NCBI GenBank assembly: GCA_030533445.1
Contig: JARPUW010000258.1
Span: forward strand, 248,001-312,000
DNA: 64,000 nt
Reading direction: 5' to 3'
DNA from: Cyprinodon diabolis
Lineage: Eukaryota; Chordata; Actinopteri; Cyprinodontiformes; Cyprinodontidae
Positions within the stretch are counted from its first letter, which is position 1; every line of letters begins with the position of its first letter. Positions 33,424 to 46,885 of this stretch are shown one piece after another. The translations under genes were made by a program, and so were the position numbers. The notes beneath the pieces are model-generated. The model was not told where the DNA came from. It saw only the letters and a list, made by a program, of their open reading frames with translations, and ran no database searches.

Positions 33424-36351
33424 AACTGGGCTTTACCCACTGTGTTTCAATATGGACAACCCATATTACCCTTGTGCATCATACGCTGTGCACGTCTATT
33501 TCCCAGATTTCAGCACAAGTGGCACACAGCTCTCTTTGCCCATGAACTTGCCCTCTTTCCTTCCCTCAGCAGCCCTCAAAGGCGTAAGCAGTTGGTCTGG
33601 GGAGCCCCGACGTCACTTGCCAGGGCCGTATTGGCCCGGTTCCCCAGACGGGCAGTAGGTGGCCCCCCTCAAAATTTCTTTAGAAATTTTCTAGTTATTA
33701 TAATTCTCCCGTATACCCAAAACTTCGGCGCGTAACTAGTCCCGCACGGTTTGGCGGATCGGGCCCAAAGTTGGCACACGCGTCGGGACCAATGGGGTGA
33801 TGTGTGCTTGTATAAAACTTTCTCATTAGTCCGAAGGTTTGCGAATTATTAGCGAAAACGTCGCAAAAAAATCCCATAGGAAATGAATGGGGAGAGGAAA
33901 AAAAAAGCATAAAAAACAGCACTTCACTGTGTCGCCATACATTCACCTAGAAAAACAGTTTGAAGCTCAGTTTGTAGATAAATCCTTCGTCTATTTAAAA
34001 CTGAAGACGGTATGTTGATAACTGCTACGGTTTTTGTATAATCAGACCTCAAGCACCACAAAGTTTTAGCAAAATCCAGCCTGCTAGAGTGGAGCAACTG
34101 AAAAGCTAGAGTGTGAGGCAGGCGTTTTTTAAACACAAAAAAACATTTTAAACTCGCCCTCACGGCCACATATTTATAGCTAGAGTCACCATTTTTGGTC
34201 AGTTTGTAGACTGAAATCTCTGGACCCACACAATATCTTCGGAATTACGGTAGGATTAATACTTTTCCTTAAAAACCCTCCAGACCGACCTAAAGTCGAT
34301 GAAAATCAGAGCCGTTTTTCATTGGTTTTGGAGCAGAAGAGGGGAGAAAAACGAATCAGACTATGTGTTTTAAACTCGTCATAAATATTTTTCTGAATGA
34401 CACACATACACCAAAGTTGGCATAGTTGGAGTCGAAGGATGACTGACGCTCACGGTGAAAAAATTTTTTGAATAACTCATACGGTTTTTGCTCAGCAGTC
34501 GTTTGTTCGGAGGACATTTTAAGCACCTGAAAGCTGAGTGACAGTGACCTGCTGCAGCTAGCTCAATTAGAAGTTTAGGTGTGATGAAACGTTTTCTCTT
34601 TTTCTTTCTCTTCCCATTCAGTTTGTAGATGACCTACAGCCATGAAAGTTACTCCAATTGAAGACAAGATATAGCTGTCGCTTAGATAAAAAGAATTTTT
34701 CAGATACCTTTTACGGTTTTTACTCAGCAGTCGTTTGTTCGGAGGGGTGCTTTAGCAGCTAAAAGGTGAGTGAGAGTGAGGTCCTGCAGTTCAAACAAAG
34801 GGAGGAGCAGGTGGGCCAACCATTTTGTTTGTGCTTCGTTTTGGGTTGTGAAAGACCTACAGACATGAAGGTTACCCCAGTCTGAGACAAAGGATAGATG
34901 TTGCTTTCACTGAAAGAATTTTTCAGATATCTTTTACGGTTTTTGCTCAGCAGTCGTTTGTTCGGAGGGTAAGCACCTGGAAGCTAGCTGACAGTTAGCT
35001 TCTGCAGCAGCCTGCTAGAGTGCAGCTGCTGAAATCTTAGTGTGAGGCGGCCATTTTTTTAAGATCAAACATCTTATTCTCGCCCTCACGGCCACATATT
35101 TGGAGCTACAGTCACCATTTTTGGTCAGTTTGTAGACTGAAACCTCTGGACTCACACAATGTCTTCGGAATTACGGTAGGATTAATACTTTTCCTTAAAA
35201 ACCCTCCAGACCAACCTAAAGTCGATGAGAGTTTCAGCCTTTCTCTATTCTTTTTTAGCTGAAGATGGGAGAGAAACGAATCAGACTATGTGTTTTCAAC
35301 TCGTCATAAATATTTTTCTGAATGACACACATACACCAAAGTTGGTATAGTTGGAGTCGAAGGATTGCTGATGCTCATGGTGAAAATGTTTTTTGAATAA
35401 CTCATACGGTTTTTGATCAGTAGTCGTTTGTTCGGTGCCGTTCTTCCCATACAAAAAAGCCTGGGAAGAAGAAACCAATAGTGAGTGCAGCTGTTGTCTG
35501 TGTCAGTGAGAGGCTCGTTAAGCGTTGTCAAGGTTACCAAGCTTCAAACAGATTTTACCTCTGCTGTTTTAAACAGCACATATTAATCTAATGGAGGGTG
35601 AAAGGACTGATTTAACATTGGGAAATGGATACTATATGACTGCTGTACATGACACTTCCCTTGCCACTCAGCACTGATAGACTTTCAAAATAAGACTCCA
35701 GGGACCCTACAAAATAAAAGCCTCTATATTTTTTACATATATTTATTGCTCTATATGGCTCAACATTATGACCCAAACTCAACCCCGTTTTAGAGAATAG
35801 ACTCTAGGAGACTGTTTAAAACACACCCTATAGCAAATTTCAAAATAAAAGCCTCCCATTTCCGCTTCATCTACTGCCCTAATAACATGGAAAAAGAGTG
35901 ATTTAATGATTGGAAAGTAATCAACTATCATTGACGGGTCTGAACATTTTCTATAAACACAACTCTGTTGGACTTTCAAAATAAGACTCCAGGGACCCTA
36001 CAAAATAAAAGCCTCTAGATTATAGTAATGCATTAATTGATGCAAATGGCTCAACATTATGACCCAAACTCTTCCAGGTTGTTTTTATTAGACTCTAGTG
36101 ACCTTTTCAAAACACACCCCAGAGCAAATTTCACAATAAAAGTCTCCCATTTACTCTGTAATACAGCAACTATTCACCTAATAACATGGAAAACCAGTGA
36201 TTTAACATTTGGAAATGGATTCTATATCACTGCTGGGCGTGACCCATCTTTTGATGCACATTCATGATAGACTTTCAAAATAAGACTACAAGGACTCTAC
36301 AGAATAAAAGCCTCTTCCTTATACACACTCATACATTCTGGCATATTGCTC

Positions 36352-36592
36352 ATTGCCATTGGTGATTTCATCACTGCAATGGCTCTTAGAAGGCGGGCGT
36401 AGCCCGCCAATGGTAACAGGCGGGCGGAGCCCGCCAAAGGTGATTACATCACTGCAATGGCTCTTAGCAGGCGGGCGGAGCCCGCCATTGGTGATTTCAT
36501 CACTGCAATGGCTCTTAGAAGGCGGGCAGAGCCCGCCATTGGTGATTTTTTTCTTCACTGAGATGGCTCCTAGCAGGCGGGCGAAGCCCGCC
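36352..36592. repeat. GC-hairpin ladder, 5 hairpins (U11)
   Basis: First hairpin has a private GTA loop. The remaining loops are GGA, GGA, AGA, GAA, with all stems intact. Confidence 0.92.
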
Positions 36593-36865
36593 AACTGGGC
36601 TTTACCCACTGTGTTTCAATATGGACAACCCATATTACCCTTGTGCATCATACGCTGTGCACGTCTATTTCCCAGATTTCAGCACAAGTGGCACACAGCT
36701 CTCTTTGCCCATGAACTTGCCCTCTTTCCTTCCCTCAGCAGCCCTCAAAGGCGTAAGCAGTTGGTCTGGGGAGCCCCGACGTCACTTGCCAGGGCCGTAT
36801 TGGCCCGGTTCCCCAGACGGGCAGTAGGTGGCCCCCCTCAAAATTTCTTTAGAAATTTTCTAGTT

Positions 36866-36931
36866 GGGGGGCCACATGCCGAAGGCATGGCCCACCTACT
36901 ACTATTGCACATATTTATTCCGCGTATTATT
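36866..36931. repeat. Minisatellite, 1 copy (end of U11)
   Basis: Single 66-bp copy between CTAGTT and the TTA run. Confidence 0.93.
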
Positions 36932-39585
36932 ATTATAATTCTCCCGTATACCCAAAACTTCGGCGCGTAACTAGTCCCGCACGGTTTGGCGGATCGGGCC
37001 CAAAGTTGGCACACGCGTCGGGACCAATGGGGTGATGTGTGCTTGTATAAAACTTTCTCATTAGTCCGAAGGTTTGCGAATTATTAGCGAAAACGTCGCA
37101 AAAAAATCCCATAGGAAATGAATGGGGAGAGGAAAAAAAAAGCATAAAAAACAGCACTTCACTGTGTCGGCATACATTCACCTAGAAAAACAGTTTGAAG
37201 CTCAGTTTGTAGATAAATCCTTCGTCTATTTAAAACTGAAGACGGTATGTTGATAACTGCTACGGTTTTTGTATAATCAGACCTCAAGCGCCACAAAGTT
37301 TTAGCAAAATCCAGCCTGCTAGAGTGGAGCAACTGAAAAGCTAGAGTGTGAGGCAGGCGTTTTTTAAACACAAAAAAACATTTTAAACTCGCCCTCACGG
37401 CCACATATTTATAGCTAGAGTCACCATTTTTGGTCAGTTTGTAGACTGAAATCTCTGGACCCACACAATATCTTCGGAATTACGGTAGGATTAATACTTT
37501 TCCTTAAAAACCCTCCAGACCGACCTAAAGTCGATGAAAATCAGAGCCGTTTTTCATTGGTTTTGGAGCAGAAGAGGGGAGAAAAACGAATCAGACTATG
37601 TGTTTTAAACTCGTCATAAATATTTTTCTGAATGACACACATACACCAAAGTTGGCATAGTTGGAGTCGAAGGATGACTGACGCTCACGGTGAAAAAATT
37701 TTTTGAATAACTCATACGGTTTTTGCTCAGCAGTCGTTTGTTCGGAGGACATTTTAAGCACCTGAAAGCTGAGTGACAGTGACCTGCTGCAGCTAGCTCA
37801 ATTAGAAGCTTAGGTGTGATGAAACGTTTTTTCTTTTTCTTTCTCTTCCCATTCAGTTTGTAGATGACCTACAGCCATGAAAGTTACTCCAATTGAAGAC
37901 AAGATATAGCTGTCGCTTAGATAAAAAGAATTTTTCAGATACCTTTTACGGTTTTTACTCAGCAGTCGTTTGTTCGGAGGGGTGCTTTAGCAGCTAAAAG
38001 GTGAGTGAGAGTGAGGTCCTGCAGTTCAAACAAAGGGAGGAGCAGGTGGGCCAACCATTTTGTTTGTGCTTCGTTTTGGGTTGTGAAAGACCTACAGACA
38101 TGAAGGTTACCCCAGTCTGAGACAAAGGATAGATGTTGCTTTCACTGAAAGAATTTTTCAGATATCTTTTACGGTTTTTGCTCAGCAGTCGTTTGTTCGG
38201 AGGGTAAGCACCTGGAAGCTAGCTGACAGTTAGCTTCTGCAGCAGCCTGCTAGAGTGCAGCTGCTGAAATCTTAGTGTGAGGCGGCCATTTTTTTAAGAT
38301 CAAACATCTTATTCTCGCCCTCACGGCCACATATTTGGAGCTACAGTCACCATTTTTGGTCAGTTTGTAGACTGAAACCTCTGGACTCACACAATGTCTT
38401 CGGAATTACGGTAGGATTAATACTTTTCCTTAAAAACCCTCCAGACCAACCTAAAGTCGATGAGAGTTTCAGCCTTTCTCTATTCTTTTTGAGCTGAAGA
38501 TGGGAGAGAAACGAATCAGACTATGTGTTTTCAACTCGTCATAAATATTTTTCTGAATGACACACATACACCAAAGTTGGTATAGTTGGAGTCGAAGGAT
38601 TGCTGATGCTCATGGTGAAAATGTTTTTTGAATAACTCATACGGTTTTTGATCAGTAGTCGTTTGTTCGGTGCCGTTCTTCCCATACAAAAAAGCCTGGG
38701 AAGAAGAAACCAATAGTGAGTGCAGCTGTTGTCTGTGTCAGTGAGAGGCTCGTTAAGCGTTGTCAAGGTTACCAAGCTTCAAACAGATTTTACCTCTGCT
38801 GTTTTAAACAGCACATATTAATCTAATGGAGGGTGAAAGGACTGATTTAACATTGGGAAATGGATACTATATGACTGCTGTCCATGACACTTCCCTTGCC
38901 ACTCAGCACTGATAGACTTTCAAAATAAGACTCCAGGGACCCTACAAAATAAAAGCCTCTATATTTTTTACATATATTTATTGCCCTATATGGCTCAACA
39001 TTATGACCCAAACTCAACCCCGTTTTAGAGAATAGACTCTAGGAGACTGTTTAAAACACACCCTATAGCAAATTTCAAAATAAAAGCCTCCCATTTCCGC
39101 TTCATCTACTGCCCTAATAACATGGAAAAAGAGTGATTTAACGATTGGAAAGTAATCAACTATCATTGACGGGTCTGAACATTTTCTATAAACACAACTC
39201 TGTTGGACTTTCAAAATAAGACTCCAGCGACCCTACAAAATAAAAGCCTCTAGATTATACTAATGCATTAATTGATGCAAATGGCTCAACATTATGACCC
39301 AAACTCTTCCAGGTTGTTTTTATTAGACTCTAGTGACCTTTTCAAAACACACCCAGAGCAAATTTCACAATAAAAGTCTCCCATTTACTCTGTAATACAG
39401 CAACTATTCACCTAATAACATGGAAAACCAGTGATTTAACATTTGGAAATTGATTCTATATAACTGCTGGGCATGACCCATCTTTAGATGCACTTCCATG
39501 ATAGACTTTCAAAATAAGACTCCAGGGACTCTACAGAATAAAAGCCTCTTCCTTATACACACTCATACATTCTGGCATATTGCTC

Positions 39586-39799
39586 ATTGCCATTTGTAAT
39601 TTCATCACTGCAATGGCTCTTAGAAGGCGGGCGGAGCCCGCCATTGGTGATTTCATCACTGCAATGGCTCTTAGAAGGCGGGCGGAGCCCGCCATTGGTG
39701 ATTTCATCACTGCAATGGCTCTTAGCAGGCGGGCAGAGCCCGCCATTGGTGATTTTTTTCATCGCTGCAAGGGCTCCTAGCAGGCGGGCGGAGCCCCCC
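39586..39799. repeat. GC-hairpin ladder, 4 hairpins, second class (U12)
   Basis: Same loops and the same damaged final arm (GCCCCCC) as U6 and U15. Confidence 0.92.
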
Positions 39800-40072
39800 A
39801 ACTGAGCTTTACCCACTGCGGTTCAATATGGACAACCCATATTACCCTTTTGCATCATACGCTGTGCACGTCTATTTCCCAGATTTCAGCACAAGTGGCA
39901 CACAGCTCTCTTTGCCCATGACCTAGCCCTCTTTCCTTCCCTCAGCAGCCCTCAAAGGCGTAAGCAGTTGGTCTGGTGAGCCCCGACATCACTTGCCAGG
40001 GCCGTATTGGCCCTGTTCCCCAGACGGGCAGTAGGTGGCCCCCCTCAAAATTTCTTTAGAAATTTTCTAGTT

Positions 40073-40138
40073 GGGGGGCCACATGCCGAAGGCATGGCCC
40101 ACCTACTACTATTGCACATATTTATTCCGCGTATTATT
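40073..40138. repeat. Minisatellite, 1 copy (end of U12)
   Basis: Single 66-bp copy attached to a second-class 3' half, the only such combination in the window. U6, U8 and U15 of that class have none. Confidence 0.93.
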
Positions 40139-42793
40139 ATTATAATTCTCCCGTATACCCAAAACTTCGGCGCGTAACTAGTCCCGCACGGTTTGGCGGA
40201 TCGGGCCCAAAGTTGGCACACGCGTCGGGACCAATGGGGTGATGTGTGCTTGTATAAAACTTTCTCATTAGTCCGAAGGTTTGCGAATTATTAGCGAAAA
40301 CGTCGCAAAAAAATCCCATAGGAAATGAATGGGGAGAGGAAAAAAAAAGCATAAAAAACAGCACTTCACTGTGTCGCCATACATTCACCTAGAAAAACAG
40401 TTTGAAGCTCAGTTTGTAGATAAATCCTTCGTCTATTTAAAACTGAAGACGGTATGTTGATAACTGCTACGGTTTTTGTATAATCAGACCTCAAGCGCCA
40501 CAAAGTTTTAGCAAAATCCAGCCTGCTAGAGTGGAGCAACTGAAAAGCTAGAGTGTGAGGCAGGCGTTTTTTAAACACAAAAAAACATTTTAAACTCGCC
40601 CTCACGGCCACATATTTATAGCTAGAGTCACCATTTTTGGTCAGTTTGTAGACTGAAATCTCTGGACCCACACAATATCTTCGGAATTACGGTAGGATTA
40701 ATACTTTTCCTTAAAAACCCTCCAGACCGACCTAAAGTCGATGAAAATCAGAGCCGTTTTTCATTGGTTTTGGAGCAGAAGAGGGGAGAAAAACGAATCA
40801 GACTATGTGTTTTAAACTCGTCATAAATATTTTTCTGAATGACACACATACACCAAAGTTGGCATAGTTGGAGTCGAAGGATGACTGACGCTCACGGTGA
40901 AAAAATTTTTTGAATAACTCATACGGTTTTTGCTCAGCAGTCGTTTGTTCGGAGGACATTTTAAGCACCTGAAAGCTGAGTGACAGTGACCTGCTGCAGC
41001 TAGCTCAATTAGAAGCTTAGGTGTGATGAAACGTTTTTTCTTTTTCTTTCTCTTCCCATTCAGTTTGTAGATGACCTACAGCCATGAAAGTTACTCCAAT
41101 TGAAGACAAGATATAGCTGTCGCTTAGATAAAAAGAATTTTTCAGATACCTTTTACGGTTTTTACTCAGCAGTCGTTTGTTCGGAGGGGTGCTTTAGCAG
41201 CTAAAAGGTGAGTGAGAGTGAGGTCCTGCAGTTCAAACAAAGGGAGGAGCAGGTGGGCCAACCATTTTGTTTGTGCTTCGTTTTGGGTTGTGAAAGACCT
41301 ACAGACATGAAGGTTACCCCAGTCTGAGACAAAGGATAGATGTTGCTTTCACTGAAAGAATTTTTCAGATATCTTTTACGGTTTTTGCTCAGCAGTCGTT
41401 TGTTCGGAGGGTAAGCACCTGGAAGCTAGCTGACAGTTAGCTTCTGCAGCAGCCTGCTAGAGTGCAGCTGCTGAAATCTTAGTGTGAGGCGGCCATTTTT
41501 TTAAGATCAAACATCTTATTCTCGCCCTCACGGCCACATATTTGGAGCTACAGTCACCATTTTTGGTCAGTTTGTAGACTGAAACCTCTGGACTCACACA
41601 ATGTCTTCGGAATTACGGTAGGATTAATACTTTTCCTTAAAAACCCTCCAGACCAACCTAAAGTCGATGAGAGTTTCAGCCTTTCTCTATTCTTTTTGAG
41701 CTGAAGATGGGAGAGAAACGAATCAGACTATGTGTTTTCAACTCGTCATAAATATTTTTCTGAATGACACACATACACCAAAGTTGGTATAGTTGGAGTC
41801 GAAGGATTGCTGATGCTCATGGTGAAAATGTTTTTTGAATAACTCATACGGTTTTTGATCAGTAGTCGTTTGTTCGGTGCCGTTCTTCCCATACAAAAAA
41901 GCCTGGGAAGAAGAAACCAATAGTGAGTGCAGCTGTTGTCTGTGTCAGTGAGAGGCTCGTTAAGCGTTGTCAAGGTTACCAAGCTTCAAACAGATTTTAC
42001 CTCTGCTGTTTTAAACAGCACATATTAATCTAATGGAGGGTGAAAGGACTGATTTAACATTGGGAAATGGATACTATATGACTGCTGTACATGACACTTC
42101 CCTTGCCACTCAGCACTGATAGACTTTCAAAATAAGACTCTAGGGACCCTACAAAATAAAAGCCTCTATATTTTTTACATATATTTATTGCCCTATATGG
42201 CTCAACATTATGACCCAAACTCAACCCCGTTTTAGAGAATAGACTCTAGGAGACTGTTTAAAACACACCCTATAGCAAATTTCAAAATAAAAGCCTCCCA
42301 TTTCCGCTTCATCTACTGCCCTAATAACATGGAAAAAGAGTGATTTAACGATTGGAAAGTAATCAACTATCATTGACGGGTCTGAACATTTTCTATAAAC
42401 ACAACTCTGTTGGACTTTCAAAATAAGACTCCAGGGACCCTACAAAATAAAAGCCTCTAGATTATAATAATGCATTAATTGATGCAAATGGCTCAACATT
42501 ATGACCCAAACTCTTCCAGGTTGTTTTTATTAGACTCTAGTGACCTTTTCAAAACACACCCCAGAGCAAATTTCACAATAAAAGTCTCCCATTTACTCTG
42601 TAATACAGCAACTATTCACCTAATAACATGGAAAACCAGTGATTTAACATTTGGAAATGGATTCTATATCACTGCTGGGCGTGACCCATCTTTTGATGCA
42701 CATTCATGATAGACTTTCAAAATAAGACTACAAGGACTCTACAGAATAAAAGCCTCTTCCTTATACACACTCATACATTCTGGCATATTGCTC

Positions 42794-43034
42794 ATTGCCA
42801 TTGGTGATTTCATCACTGCAATGGCTCTTAGAAGGCGGGCGGAGCCCGCCAATGGTAACAGGCGGGCGGAGCCCGCCAAAGGTGATTACATCACTGCAAT
42901 GGCTATTAGCAGGCGGGCGGAGCCCGCCATTGGTGATTTCATCACTGCAATGGCTCTTAGAAGGCGGGCAGAGCCCGCCACTGGTGATTTTTTTCTTCAC
43001 TGAGATGGCTCCTAGCAGGCGGGCGAAGCCCGCC
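42794..43034. repeat. GC-hairpin ladder, 5 hairpins (U13)
   Basis: Common-class ladder with the spacer variants GGCTATTAGC and GCCACTGGTG, both shared with U18. Confidence 0.92.
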
Positions 43035-43307
43035 AACTGGGCTTTACCCACTGTGTTTCAATATGGACAACCCATATTACCCTTGTGCATCATACGCTGT
43101 GCACGTCTATTTCCCAGATTTCAGCACAAGTGGCACACAGCTCTCTTTGCCCATGAACTTGCCCTCTTTCCTTCCCTCAGCAGCCCTCAAAGGCGTAAGC
43201 AGTTGGTCTGGGGAGCCCCGACGTCACTTGCCAGGGCCGTATTGGCCCGGTTCCCCAGACGGGCAGTAGGTGGCCCCCCTCAAAATTTCTTTAGAAATTT
43301 TCTAGTT

Positions 43308-43706
43308 GGGGGGCCACATGCCGAAGGCATGGCCCACCTACTACTATTGCACATATTTATTCCGCGTATTATTGGGGGGCCACATGCCGAAGGCATGGCC
43401 CACCTACTACTATTGCACATATTTATTCCGCGTATTATTGGGGGGCCACATGCCGAAGGCATGGCCCACCTACTACTATTGCACATATTTATTCCGCGTA
43501 TTATTGGGGGGCCACATGCCGAAGGCATGGCCCACCTACTACTATTGCACATATTTATTCCGCGTATTATTATTGGGGGGCCACATGCCGAAGGCATGGC
43601 CCACCTACTACTATTGCACATATTTATTCCGCGTATTATTGGGGGGCCACATGCCGAAGGCATGGCCCACCTACTACTATTGCACATATTTATTCCGCGT
43701 ATTATT
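43308..43706. repeat. Minisatellite, 6 copies (end of U13)
   Basis: Copies start at 43308, 43374, 43440, 43506 (69 bp), 43575 and 43641. The corresponding site of U18 has three copies, so the number changed after the two units diverged. Confidence 0.95.
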
Positions 43707-43713
43707 ATTATTA

Positions 43714-46700
43714 TTATAATTCTCCCGTATACCCAAAACTTCGGCGCGTAACTAGTCCCGCACGGTTTGGCGGATCGGGCCCAAAGTTGGCACACGCGTT
43801 GGGACCAATGGGGTGATGTGTGCTTGTATAAAACTTTCTCATTAGTCCGAAGGTTTGCGAATTATTAGCGAAAACGTCGCAAAAAAATCCCATAGGAAAT
43901 GAATGGGAAGAGGTAAAAAAAAGCATAAAAAACAGCACTTCACTGTGTCGGCATACATTCACCTAGAAAAACAGTTTGAAGCTCAGTTTGTAGATAAATC
44001 CTTCGTCTATTTAAAACTGAAGACGGTATGTTGATAACTGCTACGGTTTTTGTATAATCAGACCTCAAGCGCCACAAAGTTTTAGCAAAATCCAGCCTGC
44101 TAGAGTGGAGCAACTGAAAAGCTAGAGTGTGAGGCAGGCGTTTTTTAAACACAAAAAAACATTTTAAACTCGCCCTCACGGCCACATATTTATAGCTAGA
44201 GTCACCATTTTTGGTCAGTTTGTAGACTGAAATCTCTGGACCCACACAATATCTTCGGAATTACGGTAGGATTAATACTTTTCCTTAAAAACCCTCCAGA
44301 CCGACCTAAAGTCGATGAAAATCAGAGCCGTTTTTCATTGGTTTTGGAGCAGAAGAGGGGAGAAAAACGAATCAGACTATGTGTTTTAAACTCGTCATAA
44401 ATATTTTTCTGAATGACACACATACACCAAAGTTGGCATAGTTGGAGTCGAAGGATGACTGACGCTCACGGTGAAAAAATTTTTTGAATAACTCATACGG
44501 TTTTTGCTCAGCAGTCGTTTGTTCGGAGGACATTTTAAGCACCTGAAAGCTGAGTGACAGTGACCTGCTGCAGCTAGCTCAATTAGAAGCTTAGGTGTGA
44601 TGAAACGTTTTTTCTTTTTCTTTCTCTTCCCATTCAGTTTGTAGATGACCTACAGCCATGAAAGTTACTCCAATCGAAGACAAGATATAGCTGTCGCTTA
44701 GATAAAAAGAATTTTTCAGATACCTTTTACGGTTTTTACTCAGCAGTCGTTTGTTCGGAGGGGTGCTTTAGCAGCTAAAAGGTGAGTGAGAGTGAGGTCC
44801 TGCAGTTAAAAGAAAGGGAGGAGCAGGTGGGCCAACCATTTTGTTTGTGCTTCGTTTTGGGTTGTGAAAGACCTACAGACATGAAGGTTACCCCAGTCTG
44901 AGACAAAGGATAGATGTTGCTTTCACTGAAAGAATTTTTCAGATATCTTTTACGGTTTTTGCTCAGCAGTCGTTTGTTCGGAGGGTAAGCACCTGGAAGC
45001 TAGCTGACAGTTAGCTTCTGCAGCAGCCTGCTAGAGTGCAGCTGCTGAAATCTTAGTGTGAGGCGGCCATTTTTTTCAGATCAAACATCTTATTCTCGCC
45101 CTCACGGCCACATATTTGGAGCTACAGTCACCATTTTTGGTCAGTTTGTAGACTGAAACCTCTGGACTCACACAATGTCTTCGGAATTACGGTAGGATTA
45201 ATACTTTTCCTTAAAAACCCTCCAGACCAACCTAAAGTCGATGAGAGTTTCAGCCTTTCTCTATTCTTTTTGAGCTGAAGATGGGAGAGAAACGAATCAG
45301 ACTATGTGTTTTCAACTCGTCATAAATATTTTTCTGAATGACACACATACACCAAAGTTGGTATAGTTGGAGTCGAAGGATTGCTGATGCTCATGGTGAA
45401 AATGTTTTTTGAATAACTCATACGGTTTTTGATCAGTAGTCGTTTGTTCGGTGCCGTTCTTCCCATACAAAAAAGCCTGGGAAGAAGAAACCAATAGTGA
45501 GTGCAGCTGTTGTCTGTGTCAGTGAGAGGCTCGTTAAGCGTTGTCAAGGTTACCAAGCTTCAAACAGATTTTACCTCTGCTGTTTTAAACAGCACATATT
45601 AATCTAATGGAGGGTGAAAGGACTGATTTAACATTGGGAAATGGATACTATATGACTGCTGTCCATGACACTTCCCTTGCCACTCAGCACTGATAGACTT
45701 TCAAAATAAGACTCCAGGGACCCTACAAAATAAAAGCCTCTATATTTTTTACATATATTTATTGCCCTATATGGCTCAACATTATGACCCAAACTCAACC
45801 CCGTTTTAGAGAATAGACTCTAGGAGACTGTTTAAAACACACCCTATAGCAAATTTCAAAATAAAAGCTTCCCATTTCCGCTTCATCTACTGCCCTAATA
45901 ACATGGAAAAAGAGTGATTTAACGATTGGAAAGTAATCAACTATCATTGACGGGTCTGAACATTTTCTATAAACACAACTCTGTTGGACTTTCAAAATAA
46001 GACTCCAGCGACCCTACAAAATAAAAGCCTCTAGATTATACTAATGCATTAATTGATGCAAATGGCTCAACATTATGACCCAAACTCTTCCAGGTTGTTT
46101 TTATTAGACTCTAGTGACCTTTTCAAAACACACCCCAGAGCAAATTTCACAATAAAAGTCTCCCATTTACTCTGTAATAAAGCAACTATTCACCTAATAA
46201 CATGGAAAACCAGTGATTTAACATTTGGAAATGGATTCTATATCACTGCTGGGCGTGACCCATCTTTTGATGCACATTCATGATAGACTTTCAAAATAAG
46301 ACTACAAGGACTCTACAGAATAAAAGCCTCTTCCTTATACACACTCATACATTCTGGCATATTGCTCATTGCCATTGGTGATTTCATCACTGCAATGGCT
46401 CTTAGAAGGAGGGCGGAGCCCGCCAATGGTAACAGGCGGGCGGAGCCCGCCAAAGGTGATTACATCACTGCAATGGCTCTTAGCAGGCGGGCGGAGCCCG
46501 CCATTGGTGATTTCATCACTGCAATGGCTCTTAGAAGGCGGGCAGAGCCCGCCATTGGTGATTTTTTTCTTCACTGAGATGGCTCCTAGCAGGCGGGCGA
46601 AGCCCGCCAACTGGGCTTTACCCACTGTGTTTCAATATGGACAACCCATATTACCCTTGTGCATCATACGCTGTGCACGTCTATTTCCCAGATGTCAGCA

Positions 46701-46885
46701 CAAGTGGCACACAGCTCTCTTTGCCCATGAACTTGCCCTCTTTCCTTCCCTCAGCAGCCCTCAAAGGCGTAAGCAGTTGGTCTGGGGAGCCCCGACGTCA
46801 CTTGCCAGGGCCGTATTGGCCCGGTTCCCCAGACGGGCAGTAGGTGGCCCCCCTCAAAATTTCTTTAGAAATTTTCTAGTTATTA
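43714..46885. repeat. Unit U14 (3172 bp)
   Basis: Complete unit with no minisatellite. Its leader shares GGGAAGAGGT with U3. Its 3' half shares CAGATGTCAGC near 46690 with U19. The first ladder hairpin has one stem mismatch (GGAGGGC instead of GGCGGGC near 46408). Confidence 0.94.
46368..46608. repeat. GC-hairpin ladder, 5 hairpins (U14)
   Basis: Common-class ladder. The first hairpin has a broken pair (left arm GGAGGGC). Confidence 0.92.

Larger units (their letters stand above)
30237..33697. repeat. Unit U10 (3461 bp), near-copy of U5
   Basis: Complete unit with the same 291-bp internal duplication and private variants as U5. It differs from U5 by lacking the minisatellite copy and by a T insertion in the run near 31855. 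Private changes include CACACGTGTCGGG near 30315 and AACTGTAGACGG near 30538. Confidence 0.94.
33698..36932. repeat. Unit U11 (3235 bp)
   Basis: Complete unit with one minisatellite copy. It has the GTCGCCATAC leader variant. ATTATAGTAATG near 36020 is shared with U3. The first ladder hairpin has a private GTA loop near 36397 with both stem arms intact. Confidence 0.94.
36933..40139. repeat. Unit U12 (3207 bp)
   Basis: Complete unit with one minisatellite copy and a 3' half of the second class (as U6 and U15), while its 5' half and CTTCCCATAC phrase are of the common class. The switch between classes lies between about 38690 and 39230, showing exchange inside the unit. Confidence 0.94.
40140..43713. 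repeat. Unit U13 (3574 bp), longest unit
   Basis: Complete unit with six minisatellite copies (399 bp), the largest number in the window. Without them it has the normal length. Shared variants with U18 include ACTCTAGGGACC near 42137, ATTATAATAATGC near 42462, GGCTATTAGCAGG near 42901 and GCCCGCCACTGG near 42974. Confidence 0.94.

Noticed and set aside
42795..43751. Long plus-strand open frame (up to 318 codons) across ladder, palindrome tract and minisatellite
   Set aside because: Its length follows ladder and minisatellite copy number because these periods are multiples of three (51, 27, 66, 69). The product is low-complexity repeats with an Ile run from TTA. It is absent or truncated in U4, U6, U8, U12 and U15, and the antisense strand is equally open. 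No known domain is seen.
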